Below the pieces are notes generated by a model, which saw nothing but the letters and a program-made list of their open reading frames with translations, had not been told where the DNA came from and made no database searches. 9,573 nucleotides of DNA from Treponema sp. UBA937. GTDB lineage: Bacteria > Spirochaetota > Spirochaetia > Treponematales > Breznakiellaceae. This document shows, in pieces, positions 1-5,297 of this stretch. The position numbers and the translations under genes were made by a program. Numbering within the stretch: the first letter of the stretch is position 1; every line of letters begins with the position of its first letter. The stretch covers positions 3,546 to 13,118 of the forward strand of contig DBDH01000076.1 in the NCBI GenBank assembly GCA_002293455.1, in the 5' to 3' direction.

Positions 1-290
1 TTTTCCCTTTCATCTTCGACCATTGACGAGGCTATAATTCTATCGATTTTTGTGCCTTCGCGTTCTTGTTCCCTGGCGGCGATTCCAACGGCAAAGACAA
101 TATGAAAAACAACCTGAATTACAACGGCCATTACCACACCAATCCCGATAAACATTAACATGACGACCGCCCAAGCCTTTAAATCATTTGACGCCGGTGC
201 GTTCCCGCTAAGAACATACATGATATAGGCGGCGATCAGCACAATTCCTCCAATGGTGCCGGCAAGATTCTTTTTGCTGGTATAAGACAT
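1..290 (-). CDS. Multi-pass membrane protein of unknown function, partial (C-terminus beyond window)
   Basis: The reading frame starts at ATG 290-288 and runs leftward with no stop to the window edge, giving 96 residues. The start is supported by AGGAG nine bases upstream (minus strand) and by a consensus promoter further up. The protein begins MSYTSKKN. It has a hydrophobic segment at about residues 10-28, then a polar stretch (GNAPASNDLKAW) and a long hydrophobic segment at about 39-72. It ends in a charged region containing RIIASSMVEDE. From memory this pattern (NAP..DLK.WA then SSMVEDE) resembles a family of small multi-TM bacterial proteins of unknown function that is often found beside small HTH regulators. 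That is recall, not a search result. The gene appears to be independently transcribed: a terminator separates it from the regulator upstream. Function is not assignable. Confidence 0.85.
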   Translation of the reverse strand, partial: MSYTSKKNLAGTIGGIVLIAAYIMYVLSGNAPASNDLKAWAVVMLMFIGIGVVMAVVIQVVFHIVFAVGIAAREQEREGTKIDRIIASSMVEDERE

Positions 291-328
291 GACGAATATC
301 TCCTAATTAAGTATAATGCTTTTGATAT

Positions 329-358
329 TTAGACAAATATAATTATCATTATGTCTAA
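329..358. promoter_or_regulatory. Inverted repeat TTAGACA-N16-TGTCTAA, candidate operator in the leader
   Basis: TTAGACA (329-335) and TGTCTAA (352-358) form a perfect 7-bp inverted repeat separated by 16 bases. Similarity extends outward into AT-rich flanks. It lies just downstream of the predicted transcription start of the leftward gene, a typical position for a repressor roadblock. The spacing of the half-sites is also compatible with an RNA stem in the leader. No regulator can be assigned. The neighbouring XRE protein has a different-looking palindrome at its own promoter. Confidence 0.4.
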
Positions 359-361
359 TAT

Positions 362-397
362 ATTTTACATTGTAATAAGAGCTTAGATAATTGTCAA
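362..397 (-). promoter_or_regulatory. Sigma70-type promoter for the left-edge membrane protein gene
   Basis: On the minus strand TTGACA (397-392) is followed by exactly 17 bases and then TACAAT (374-369). The predicted start is near 362, giving a leader of about 70 nt. The -35 hexamer matches the consensus 6/6 and the -10 matches 5/6. This promoter sits just after the terminator of the upstream regulator gene, so the membrane protein gene is probably its own unit. Confidence 0.7.
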
Positions 398-430
398 GCA
401 TGAAGAGAAAAAATGTCGGGACACAGAGGA

Positions 431-464
431 AATAAATAAAAAAAGAGGAGCAAAACGCTCCTCT
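431..464 (-). terminator. Intrinsic terminator after the XRE regulator gene
   Basis: AGAGGAGC (444-451) and GCTCCTCT (457-464) make a perfect 8-bp stem with a 5-nt loop. On the minus strand the stem is followed directly by a T-rich run complementary to the A-rich tract 431-443. It lies about 60 nt past the stop codon of the 526-1053 gene. It is well placed to end that transcript before the promoter of the left-edge gene. Confidence 0.85.
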
Positions 465-525
465 CGCAATGATCAGCAATGAACAGTGAGAACATGAGTC
501 TCCCTGCTATTAGGCTTTTTGGGTA

Positions 526-1053
526 TCAGGCACCCGTATTAAACATTTTTGTGAGCCTGTTCCCATATAAACTTTTGTCGATTTCATGGAGAAGGTTTCC
601 CATCTTGAATAATTGTTCTTTGTATGTAGCGGGAGTTACCGTTTCTGAGAATTCAAGCGGAGTCAATAATTGATAGGATTCTATCTGAAAAACCTTGGCG
701 AATTTGACCATAGTTTTATCACTGACCCACATTCTGCATCCTTCGATATCATTAATCGTTTGAGGTGAAAGTTCAACAGTTTGCGCAAATTTTTCCTGAG
801 ACAATCCCAGTCTTTTACGCCGTTTCTTTATATTTTGCGAAAGATTTTTTCGCAATTTTTCTGACTCAATTTGTACCTGTTCCGCAGTAAGAGTTTCAAA
901 AAAAATCGTTTTATGATATTCAGATAAATCATCCAAAATATTGAAGAGTGTTGAAACTTTTCTTTTAAGAATATCTATTATTCCCCCTCCTATATCGACC
1001 ATAGGGATTAATCCCAATTCTAACATTTCTGATTCACTTAACTTTATTTCCAT
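526..1053 (-). CDS. XRE-family helix-turn-helix transcriptional regulator
   Basis: This is a 175-residue probable DNA-binding regulator. Residues about 69-131 form a Cro/C1-type HTH domain: LRKNLSQNIKKRRKRLGLSQ, then KFAQTVELSPQTINDIE, where the SPQTINDIE stretch is the recognition helix, then a KFAKVFQIESYQLL helix. Residues 1-65 precede the HTH and match nothing I recognise. The C-terminal 40 residues are also non-HTH and could serve dimerisation or effector binding. The ATG at 1053 has only a weak ribosome site (TTGAGAT), and Met18 is a possible alternative start. A minus-strand promoter TTGCAA (1103-1098), N18, AATAAT (1079-1074) is plausible. The palindromes at 1088-1128 lie between this gene and the rightward promoter, which suggests autoregulation. 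The target genes are unknown. Confidence 0.85.
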   Translation of the reverse strand: MEIKLSESEMLELGLIPMVDIGGGIIDILKRKVSTLFNILDDLSEYHKTIFFETLTAEQVQIESEKLRKNLSQNIKKRRKRLGLSQEKFAQTVELSPQTINDIEGCRMWVSDKTMVKFAKVFQIESYQLLTPLEFSETVTPATYKEQLFKMGNLLHEIDKSLYGNRLTKMFNTGA

Positions 1054-1082
1054 ATCTCAAGATTTACTCGAAAATTATTTCA

Positions 1083-1111
1083 TTGACAACTTGCTGATTG
1101 CAAGTTATAAT
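1083..1111 (+). promoter_or_regulatory. Perfect-consensus sigma70 promoter reading rightward
   Basis: TTGACA (1083-1088), a 17-base spacer and TATAAT (1106-1111) match the consensus at all 12 positions with ideal spacing. Transcription would start near 1118 and run toward the lipoprotein gene at 1456, leaving a leader of about 340 nt. So strong a promoter would be expected to need repression, and two palindromes cover it. Confidence 0.75.
1088..1106. promoter_or_regulatory. 19-bp palindrome in the promoter spacer, candidate XRE operator 1
   Basis: AACTTGC (1088-1094), TGATT, GCAAGTT (1100-1106) is a perfect 7-bp inverted repeat. It fills the space between the rightward -35 and -10 and touches both hexamers. 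It also overlaps the candidate -35 of the leftward regulator gene, whose start codon is 35 bp away. A dimeric HTH protein bound here would block both directions. The regulator encoded next door is the obvious candidate, by position only. Confidence 0.6.
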
Positions 1112-1128
1112 ACTCGTTAATAACAAGT
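1112..1128. promoter_or_regulatory. 17-bp imperfect palindrome over the transcription start, candidate operator 2
   Basis: ACTCGTTAATAACAAGT is a palindrome with one mismatched pair in 8-bp arms. Its outer half-sites (ACTCGT / ACAAGT) resemble the ACTTGC / GCAAGT half-sites of the 1088-1106 palindrome. The two centres are about 23 bp apart, roughly two helical turns, which suits cooperative binding of two dimers on one face. It covers the predicted start site of the rightward promoter. Confidence 0.5.
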
Positions 1129-1455
1129 TTTTTAAGAATATAAATTAGTGAGCCCCGGAAAAGCTAAATAAAATTTGGAAGAAGGGAGGCCATTGCATCA
1201 TTAAAAAGGAATGTATCTCAATAATCCAAGCAGACTTCCCGCCAAACAAATTATGTAACAGGCCTTGTCTTTTCCACAAAAGTTTCTCAATCCTTTTGAA
1301 TTCTGAATTGCTGAGTTTATTTTTAGTTTCTCTTTTCTCCTTTTTGATATTCAGTCTTTTGGCTTTGCAATATCAGGTCCCTTGAGGGAGCTTAATCAAA
1401 ATTACCCCCTTTAAGGCAGGACAATGCAAAGGGGGTATACAAAAAGGAACGATGT
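1129..1455. other. Intergenic leader region without a convincing gene
   Basis: No ORF of useful length occurs on either strand here. It contains a pyrimidine-rich stretch (about 1316-1345), a short TCCCT-TG-AGGGA hairpin (1378-1389) and the strong hairpin at 1403-1437. An ATG at 1211 preceded by AAAAAGGA opens only 15 codons (MYLNNPSRLPAKQIM) and is not supported as a gene. If the promoter at 1083 serves the lipoprotein at 1456, this whole stretch is its 5' leader. It may instead be the remnant of a lost gene. Confidence 0.5.
1403..1437 (+). promoter_or_regulatory. Strong 10-bp hairpin just upstream of the lipoprotein start
   Basis: TACCCCCTTT (1403-1412) and AAAGGGGGTA (1428-1437) form a perfect 10-bp stem with a 15-nt loop. 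It ends 7 nt before the AAGGA ribosome site of the gene at 1456. No T-run follows, so it is not a standard terminator. In RNA it would be a stable structure in the leader and could affect mRNA stability or translation. As DNA it could be a protein-binding site. Confidence 0.5.
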
Positions 1456-2091
1456 ATGAAAAACATGTTCAAAGTAATCGGGATTATCGTCATGGTGATG
1501 ATAATTGGGGTTTCGTTTACGGCTTGTGATGACGGCAGCGGTAAAGATAAAGATACCGTACCAGCCGCATTACAGGGTACATGGGAAAGTGTTGATGTTG
1601 ATGCTCAGGTAGTTTATACCGGCACAACTTTCACTTTTACTGAGTATGAGCCAGCAGGATCGATTACTGGAAGCATCCTTAGTGTTGGAACAATAACCAA
1701 GGAGGCGTATTTAGAAACGGAAGTTTTATCAAGACTGGAAGAGGAGGCTCCTGCCCTTGCTCAATTAGGAATTACTGAGGATGATTTTGATGATATTGTT
1801 GACGCAATTCTCAATGATACATTGAATGATTTCATTGAGACATTGGGCTTGACTGATGAGTCCGTCCTTGATTCTTTTCTTGATGCATTTGATGCATTAG
1901 ATGACTTACAATCGTATCTTGACAGAGTAAGCACTTTCTATCGCTATAACGGAAAAGTAACAGCGGTGACTGGATACTTAACTAATTATCTTTCAATTGG
2001 AGACCCGATAAGCAGCGATGAGTATGGTACAGTTGCACTATATGTAGACGGTACATTAGAAAGTTTCGGCTATTTGTTTGAAAAACAATAG
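1456..2091 (+). CDS. Putative lipoprotein, Treponema type, unknown function
   Basis: This 211-residue protein begins MKNMFKVIG, followed by a hydrophobic stretch (IIVMVMIIGV) and a lipobox-like SFTAC with Cys24 as the expected lipidation site. Asp-Asp-Gly-Ser follows, as is common in Treponema lipoproteins. The mature part opens with a GTWESVD motif resembling small lipocalin-like or beta-rich lipoproteins (LQGTW ... TFTFTEYE). A strongly acidic, probably helical middle follows (about residues 85-155, rich in D/E/L). The end is again beta-like (GTVALYVDGTLESFGYLFE). Ribosome site AAGGA sits 7 nt before the ATG. An overlapping out-of-frame ATG at 1452 is ignored. The 10-bp hairpin upstream and the 11-bp hairpin downstream suggest an individually controlled transcript. 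It probably sits in the outer or inner envelope facing the periplasm or surface. The exact role is unknown. Confidence 0.85.
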   Translation: MKNMFKVIGIIVMVMIIGVSFTACDDGSGKDKDTVPAALQGTWESVDVDAQVVYTGTTFTFTEYEPAGSITGSILSVGTITKEAYLETEVLSRLEEEAPALAQLGITEDDFDDIVDAILNDTLNDFIETLGLTDESVLDSFLDAFDALDDLQSYLDRVSTFYRYNGKVTAVTGYLTNYLSIGDPISSDEYGTVALYVDGTLESFGYLFEKQ

Positions 2092-2101
2092 CGAAAGCAA
2101 A

Positions 2102-2136
2102 GCGTGTTCTGTTGTTTAATTCTTTACAGAACACGC
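2102..2136 (+). terminator. Long hairpin after the lipoprotein gene, possible terminator
   Basis: GCGTGTTCTGT (2102-2112) and ACAGAACACGC (2126-2136) make a perfect 11-bp stem with a 13-nt loop, starting 10 nt after the stop codon. Only a weak T-containing stretch follows (AAAATCATCTTGTT). Termination may therefore be partial, or the stem may protect the upstream mRNA 3' end. It separates the small lipoprotein from the next unit. Confidence 0.5.
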
Positions 2137-2193
2137 AAAATCATCTTGTTCTGGAAAGTCCTGAAACAGGAAATGTCAAGAGTAGGAGTTTTC

Positions 2194-3609
2194 ATGAAAA
2201 AAATTAACAGCATTTTTCGCGTAATGGTTTTGTTCGCAATAGTCTGCGCTGTTCTTTCAGCCTGTGCCGGCAGCCCGGAACCTGCTGCGGTTGTGAATGA
2301 ACCAGCACCCACGGCCCAACCATCCGCCCCGGCTGACCAACTGGACACCGCTGTTCGGGAAACGTCGGATTATCTTAACAATCAGCTTCCCAAAGGGAAT
2401 AAATTGATGATCCTCAATGTTCAGTCGGATTATCCGGCCCTGTCGGAATATATTATTGACGAACTTATTGCCAATACGGTAAATGACAGGATTTTTACCG
2501 TGGTAGACCGGAATCAGTTGAATACCATCCGCGCGGAACTGAATTTCCAGATGTCCGGCGAGGTTGATGATGAAACCGCTCAATCTTTGGGACGCATGAC
2601 AGGCGCACAGATTATTATTTCCGGCGCGGTTTCCAAAATAGGCGACCTGTACCGCCTGCGGATACGAGCATTGAGTGTCCAAAGCGCCCAGATTGAAGGG
2701 CAATTCAACCGGAATATTCCCGAAGGTGAGACGATATTGGCTTTGGTGAACAGCAAGGCAACCGGTTACGGGGATGGGACTGCTGTTGCAAGGAGTAATA
2801 GTCCGCAAACAACAACGTCTGCGCCAACATCACTGGCAAGCCCCGCCGCTCCGAGCCTTTTTTCTGTTATGTTTAACGCAAACGGCGCGAATGGTACAGC
2901 CCCAGCCACGCAGACAGTACAGAGCGGTGAAAGCATTGTGCTTCCCGATGCAGGCACACTGACTAAAACCGCAAACATTTTTAACGGATGGAATACTAAC
3001 GTGAACGGCAGCGGCACATCTTACAAATCCGGCGATGATTTTGAGGTAACTCGTAGTATTCAGTTATTTGCACAATGGGTACCTGATGCCAATTATGTAT
3101 ATAAGATTGGCGATACTGGCCCTGCGGGTGGGATTATTTTTTACGACAAGGGGACATTTTCTGATGGTTGGCGGTATTTGGAAGCGGCACCGGCATCGAC
3201 AGAACAGAAAGATATCCAATGGTCTGTAAGTGGATTTAATACAGGTGCAAGGGGAGTCGAGGCAGGAACTGGAAAACTCAACACTCAAAATATTATGGAT
3301 GCTTCGTATCAGGTTGCTGTAAACGCACCTGCCGCAAGGTACTGTGACCGCTTGGAATACGGCGGTTATGATGATTGGTATCTTCCAAGCAAGAATGAAT
3401 TGGGTCTTATGTACATGAATCTGAAAATTGATGGTCTCGGCGGATTTGGAGCAGGGATATATTGGTCATCTACTGAAAGCGGTAACAGAGGAGGGGTCTT
3501 TTCACAGCAGTTCAGTAATGGAGTTCAAATGGATTCTGATGGTGGTACTGATTATTTTGCCGGATGGAAGGGACACAAGCGATCCGTCCGTGCTATTCGC
3601 CAGTTTTAG
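2194..3609 (+). CDS. Three-domain lipoprotein: CsgG-like + InlB-type repeat + DUF1566/Lcl-like C-terminus
   Basis: The start at ATG 2194 is chosen because AGGAG lies 5 nt upstream and a lipoprotein signal begins there. The frame extends upstream to 2104, but that start falls inside a hairpin. The product is 471 residues. Residues 1-24 are the signal, ending LSAC, with Cys24 lipidated. Residues 25-48 are a Pro/Ala linker. Residues about 49-185 look like the CsgG / LpoB-like fold seen in spirochaete lipoproteins (KLMILNVQSDY, VVDRNQLNTIRAELNFQMSG, GAQIIISGAVS). Residues about 222-296 are a single InlB-type (Listeria-Bacteroides) repeat: VMFNANGANG, FNGWNT, GDDFEVT, LFAQW. Residues about 302-471 are DUF1566/Lcl-like: YKIGDTGPAGGIIFYD, DDWYLPSKNEL, YWSSTES, SVRAIRQF. 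A likely role is a surface or periplasmic binding or adhesive protein. It probably heads the run of small genes that follows (28-nt gap). Confidence 0.9.
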   Translation: MKKINSIFRVMVLFAIVCAVLSACAGSPEPAAVVNEPAPTAQPSAPADQLDTAVRETSDYLNNQLPKGNKLMILNVQSDYPALSEYIIDELIANTVNDRIFTVVDRNQLNTIRAELNFQMSGEVDDETAQSLGRMTGAQIIISGAVSKIGDLYRLRIRALSVQSAQIEGQFNRNIPEGETILALVNSKATGYGDGTAVARSNSPQTTTSAPTSLASPAAPSLFSVMFNANGANGTAPATQTVQSGESIVLPDAGTLTKTANIFNGWNTNVNGSGTSYKSGDDFEVTRSIQLFAQWVPDANYVYKIGDTGPAGGIIFYDKGTFSDGWRYLEAAPASTEQKDIQWSVSGFNTGARGVEAGTGKLNTQNIMDASYQVAVNAPAARYCDRLEYGGYDDWYLPSKNELGLMYMNLKIDGLGGFGAGIYWSSTESGNRGGVFSQQFSNGVQMDSDGGTDYFAGWKGHKRSVRAIRQF

Positions 3610-3637
3610 GTAAAATCAAATACCAAGGTAAACAAAT

Positions 3638-3847
3638 ATGTTGGATGAAAATGGGAAAATAAAATACATCGATACTGCGCCTATTCCGCCTGAAAGTATT
3701 ACGCCGGAAATGGAAGAGGCAATGATTAACTTTGCTAAAAATTTTTCTCCCCATGATGACGAAGTATCTTCCTTGATTGATGAATTAATTGCTGACCTTG
3801 AAGTGATAAGTGCGGATTTAGAAAAAGGGAATAAGACATCTGTATAG
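3638..3847 (+). CDS. Small acidic hypothetical protein (69 aa)
   Basis: This 69-residue protein has an AAGG ribosome site 9 nt before ATG 3638. It has no signal peptide, membrane segment or cysteine. The N-terminal part is MLDENGKIKYIDTAP, followed by a proline turn (IPPESITPEM) and two likely helices (EEAMINFAKNF and SSLIDELIADLEVISADLEKG). The second helix is amphipathic and acidic, so a partner-binding or coiled-coil role is possible. It lies in a same-strand series, 28 nt after the lipoprotein gene and 48 nt before the next start. I do not recognise a family. Confidence 0.7.
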   Translation: MLDENGKIKYIDTAPIPPESITPEMEEAMINFAKNFSPHDDEVSSLIDELIADLEVISADLEKGNKTSV

Positions 3848-3853
3848 ATGCCT

Positions 3854-3880
3854 CAAATATTAGTCGTGTGGACTTTAAAC
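3854..3880 (+). repeat. 27-nt leader repeat, copy 1
   Basis: This stretch begins CAAATATTAGTCGTGTGGA and ends TTTAAAC. It is repeated at 4464-4490 with one difference (C versus A at position 20 of the unit). It starts 7 nt after the stop codon of the 69-aa gene. Ten bases after it, at AAGGAG with the preceding AG, comes the ribosome site of the 182-aa gene. It lies outside the coding regions as annotated here. Confidence 0.85.
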
Positions 3881-3895
3881 ACAGAAGGAGAAAAA

Positions 3896-4444
3896 ATGGC
3901 TGACTTTTTGATAAAAGTACTTTTAAGTCCTTGGGGATTGATCGTTTTAGGGGTTGTGCTTACAGGTGCCGGAGGAGAAGGCGGGTGGTGGATTATCGGT
4001 CTCATCCTCACTGCTGGCGGTATTTTTTGGCTTATTGTGAGAAAAAAAGGAAATCAGAAGAGTCTTGAACTCCACAAGCCGCTTTATCAAGCCGTTGTGG
4101 ATGAACTGAAAAAAAATGGATATGAAGTACAAGAATACGAAAATAAAAACGACCGTATTAGAGCGGCCATCCATCATAACGGAAAACAAGATATAGGCGA
4201 ACTTTTCCTTGTCGCTCCGCCTCCAAGTCCTCAATATAAGATATTCAGAGAAGTGATAGAAAAAGTAAACACAGAATTTCAATATGAATATGCAAAAAAA
4301 ATCGGTGAAGCTCCTGAAGTATCCGCTTCTTATTGGCCTGAGAATGTTTTGGTAGGAGCTTATATGCAAAACCCAGTTGAAAATTACTCAGAAACCGGCT
4401 GGATGGCTATAGTGGCAAATGTTATAAACCAAATGGCGGCATGA
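3896..4444 (+). CDS. Two-TM membrane protein of unknown function (182 aa)
   Basis: ATG 3896 is chosen over the upstream in-frame ATG 3848. AGAAGGAG lies directly before it, and the intervening codons coincide with the 27-nt leader repeat. The N-terminus carries two hydrophobic segments, about residues 9-25 (LLSPWGLIVLGVVLTGA) and 31-49 (WWIIGLILTAGGIFWLIVR), joined by a GGEGG turn. Positive residues after the second segment place the rest in the cytoplasm. The soluble part (50-182) has helices (PLYQAVVDELKKNGYEV, YKIFREVIEKVNTEFQYEYAKK) and a Pro-rich turn (APPPSPQ). GWMAIVANVINQMAA forms the C-terminus. I do not recognise the family. It lies 48 nt after the 69-aa gene and 63 nt before the next start. 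Confidence 0.8.
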   Translation: MADFLIKVLLSPWGLIVLGVVLTGAGGEGGWWIIGLILTAGGIFWLIVRKKGNQKSLELHKPLYQAVVDELKKNGYEVQEYENKNDRIRAAIHHNGKQDIGELFLVAPPPSPQYKIFREVIEKVNTEFQYEYAKKIGEAPEVSASYWPENVLVGAYMQNPVENYSETGWMAIVANVINQMAA

Positions 4445-4463
4445 CGGGCAAATACCTGTTATC

Positions 4464-4490
4464 CAAATATTAGTCGTGTGGAATTTAAAC
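4464..4490 (+). repeat. 27-nt leader repeat, copy 2
   Basis: 26 of 27 bases match 3854-3880. This copy starts 19 nt after the stop of the 182-aa gene and ends 3 nt before the AAGGAGG ribosome site of the 83-aa gene. Both copies thus hold the same place: intergenic, immediately 5' of the ribosome site of a gene whose product starts with a membrane helix. This suggests either a duplicated 5' leader or a shared regulatory or recombination element. No further full copy was seen in the window. Confidence 0.85.
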
Positions 4491-4507
4491 GGAAAGGAGG
4501 TGGGATT

Positions 4508-4759
4508 ATGCTCGCATTTATCATCAGTGTTGCTATATTGATTTTTCTTGGTTATGTTTTATTTGGGAATAAATCATTAGATAATCGTCAAGATGATACT
4601 AGTTCAAGCACGAAGACTTGTCCTTATTATGATCCATCTTATGATTCAACAAAAAGAACTGCGCCTTGTACCATTGCTGGCGCTCCTTTTGAGTTGTCAA
4701 TTTACTATAGAAAAGACTATCGTTACTGTAGGTTATATAATAGCAAGCGTTCTGTTTAA
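4508..4759 (+). CDS. Small single-TM protein with a CPYYD cysteine module (83 aa)
   Basis: The ATG at 4508 follows a near-ideal AAGGAGG with 7-nt spacing. A GTG at 4478 in the same frame would overlap the leader repeat and is rejected. Residues 2-19 are a membrane helix (LAFIISVAILIFLGYVLF), then a Ser/Asp linker. A module follows with Cys38 (TCPYYDPSYDS), Cys54 and Cys74. It resembles the 54-residue protein at 5298-5462, which has CPYYD, two further Cys and a fourth Cys nine residues after the third. Here the equivalent last position is Val83, the C-terminal residue. A TGT codon is present one base out of frame (4753-4755). A metal-binding or disulphide role is possible but unproven. The last base of the stop codon is 17 nt before the MORN gene start. 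Confidence 0.75.
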   Translation: MLAFIISVAILIFLGYVLFGNKSLDNRQDDTSSSTKTCPYYDPSYDSTKRTAPCTIAGAPFELSIYYRKDYRYCRLYNSKRSV

Positions 4760-4776
4760 GTAAAAGGAGCTTATCA

Positions 4777-5274
4777 ATGGACAAAAAAATCGAATTCAAA
4801 CGGGAAGACTTAGGAGACGGTGTCATCTATGAAGGAGAAATCGAAAATGGAAGCAGATTTGTTTTTGGAAAGTACTCTTTTCAGGATATATCCTACATAG
4901 GTGAATTTAATGAAGAAAGTGATATGGAAGGGATGGGAAAGCTTTCGATTCAAGTAAGTGATGATGGTAAAAGAATGATCCATACTGGTGAATTTAAAGG
5001 TAAAGGAGAAAATGGATTACCTCTCTTAAACGGATATGGTGAAGTGTATTTCATTGAATCGAGCGGCAAAATCGTGAAACAATTTGAAGGACAATTTGTT
5101 GATGGTAAGCAGCACGGACAGGGAAAAACATATTTTGAGGATGGTGCCATATATACCGGAGAATTTGAGCACGGTATTTTACACGGCAAAGGAACACTGC
5201 TTACATCTGACGGAAAAATCCTTCTTGTTAAATACGAGAATGGAAAAGCTGTTGAGACTATTCAGATTAACTAA
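4777..5274 (+). CDS. MORN-repeat protein
   Basis: This is a 165-residue protein with AAGGAG 7 nt before the ATG. MORN-type motifs (Y/F-x-G-E/Q-F then G-x-G) recur: YEGEIENG (18-25), YIGEFNEESDMEGMGKL (40-56), HTGEFKGKGENG...NGYGEVYF (69-92), FEGQFVDGKQHGQGKTYF (103-120), and YTGEFEHGILHGKGTLL (126-142). The last two are the most canonical. The first copies carry inserts and are degenerate. There is no signal peptide or TM segment, so it is probably cytoplasmic, possibly at the inner face of the membrane. MORN repeats form extended beta-hairpin sheets and often act in protein or lipid contacts. The partner here is unknown. The neighbours are two small CPYYD proteins, 17 nt before and 23 nt after. 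Confidence 0.9.
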   Translation: MDKKIEFKREDLGDGVIYEGEIENGSRFVFGKYSFQDISYIGEFNEESDMEGMGKLSIQVSDDGKRMIHTGEFKGKGENGLPLLNGYGEVYFIESSGKIVKQFEGQFVDGKQHGQGKTYFEDGAIYTGEFEHGILHGKGTLLTSDGKILLVKYENGKAVETIQIN

Positions 5275-5297
5275 CAATATTCTACAGGAGGAATGAT

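Noticed and set aside
479..673. 64-codon plus-strand ORF
   Set aside because: It overlaps the 3' end of the XRE gene on the opposite strand, has no ribosome site and shows no recognisable protein features.
1004..1015. 12-bp palindrome GGGATTAATCCC
   Set aside because: It lies inside the XRE coding region; the codons read normally and there is no supporting regulatory context, so chance is the better reading.
1211..1258. 15-codon micro-ORF with a fair ribosome site
   Set aside because: It is too short to support and has no features; it could be a leader peptide but nothing in its codons suggests attenuation.
2104..2193. N-terminal extension of the 2194 lipoprotein gene
   Set aside because: It begins inside the 11-bp hairpin and would bury the lipoprotein signal; ATG 2194 has AGGAG and a proper signal peptide.
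2124..3288. Several minus-strand ORFs opposite the 2194 lipoprotein
   Set aside because: They are antisense shadows of a clearly coding frame without ribosome sites.
3848..3895. Upstream ATG for the 182-aa protein
   Set aside because: There is no ribosome site near it, it covers the 27-nt leader repeat, and ATG 3896 has AGAAGGAG directly before it.
3854..4490. Integron attC sites or a gene-cassette array
   Set aside because: The repeats are short, lack the inverse core (RYYYAAC) and core (GTTRRRY) pairs, and are not palindromic overall; no integrase is seen.
4478..4507. GTG start for the 83-aa protein
   Set aside because: It lies within the second leader repeat and spans the AAGGAGG ribosome site of ATG 4508.
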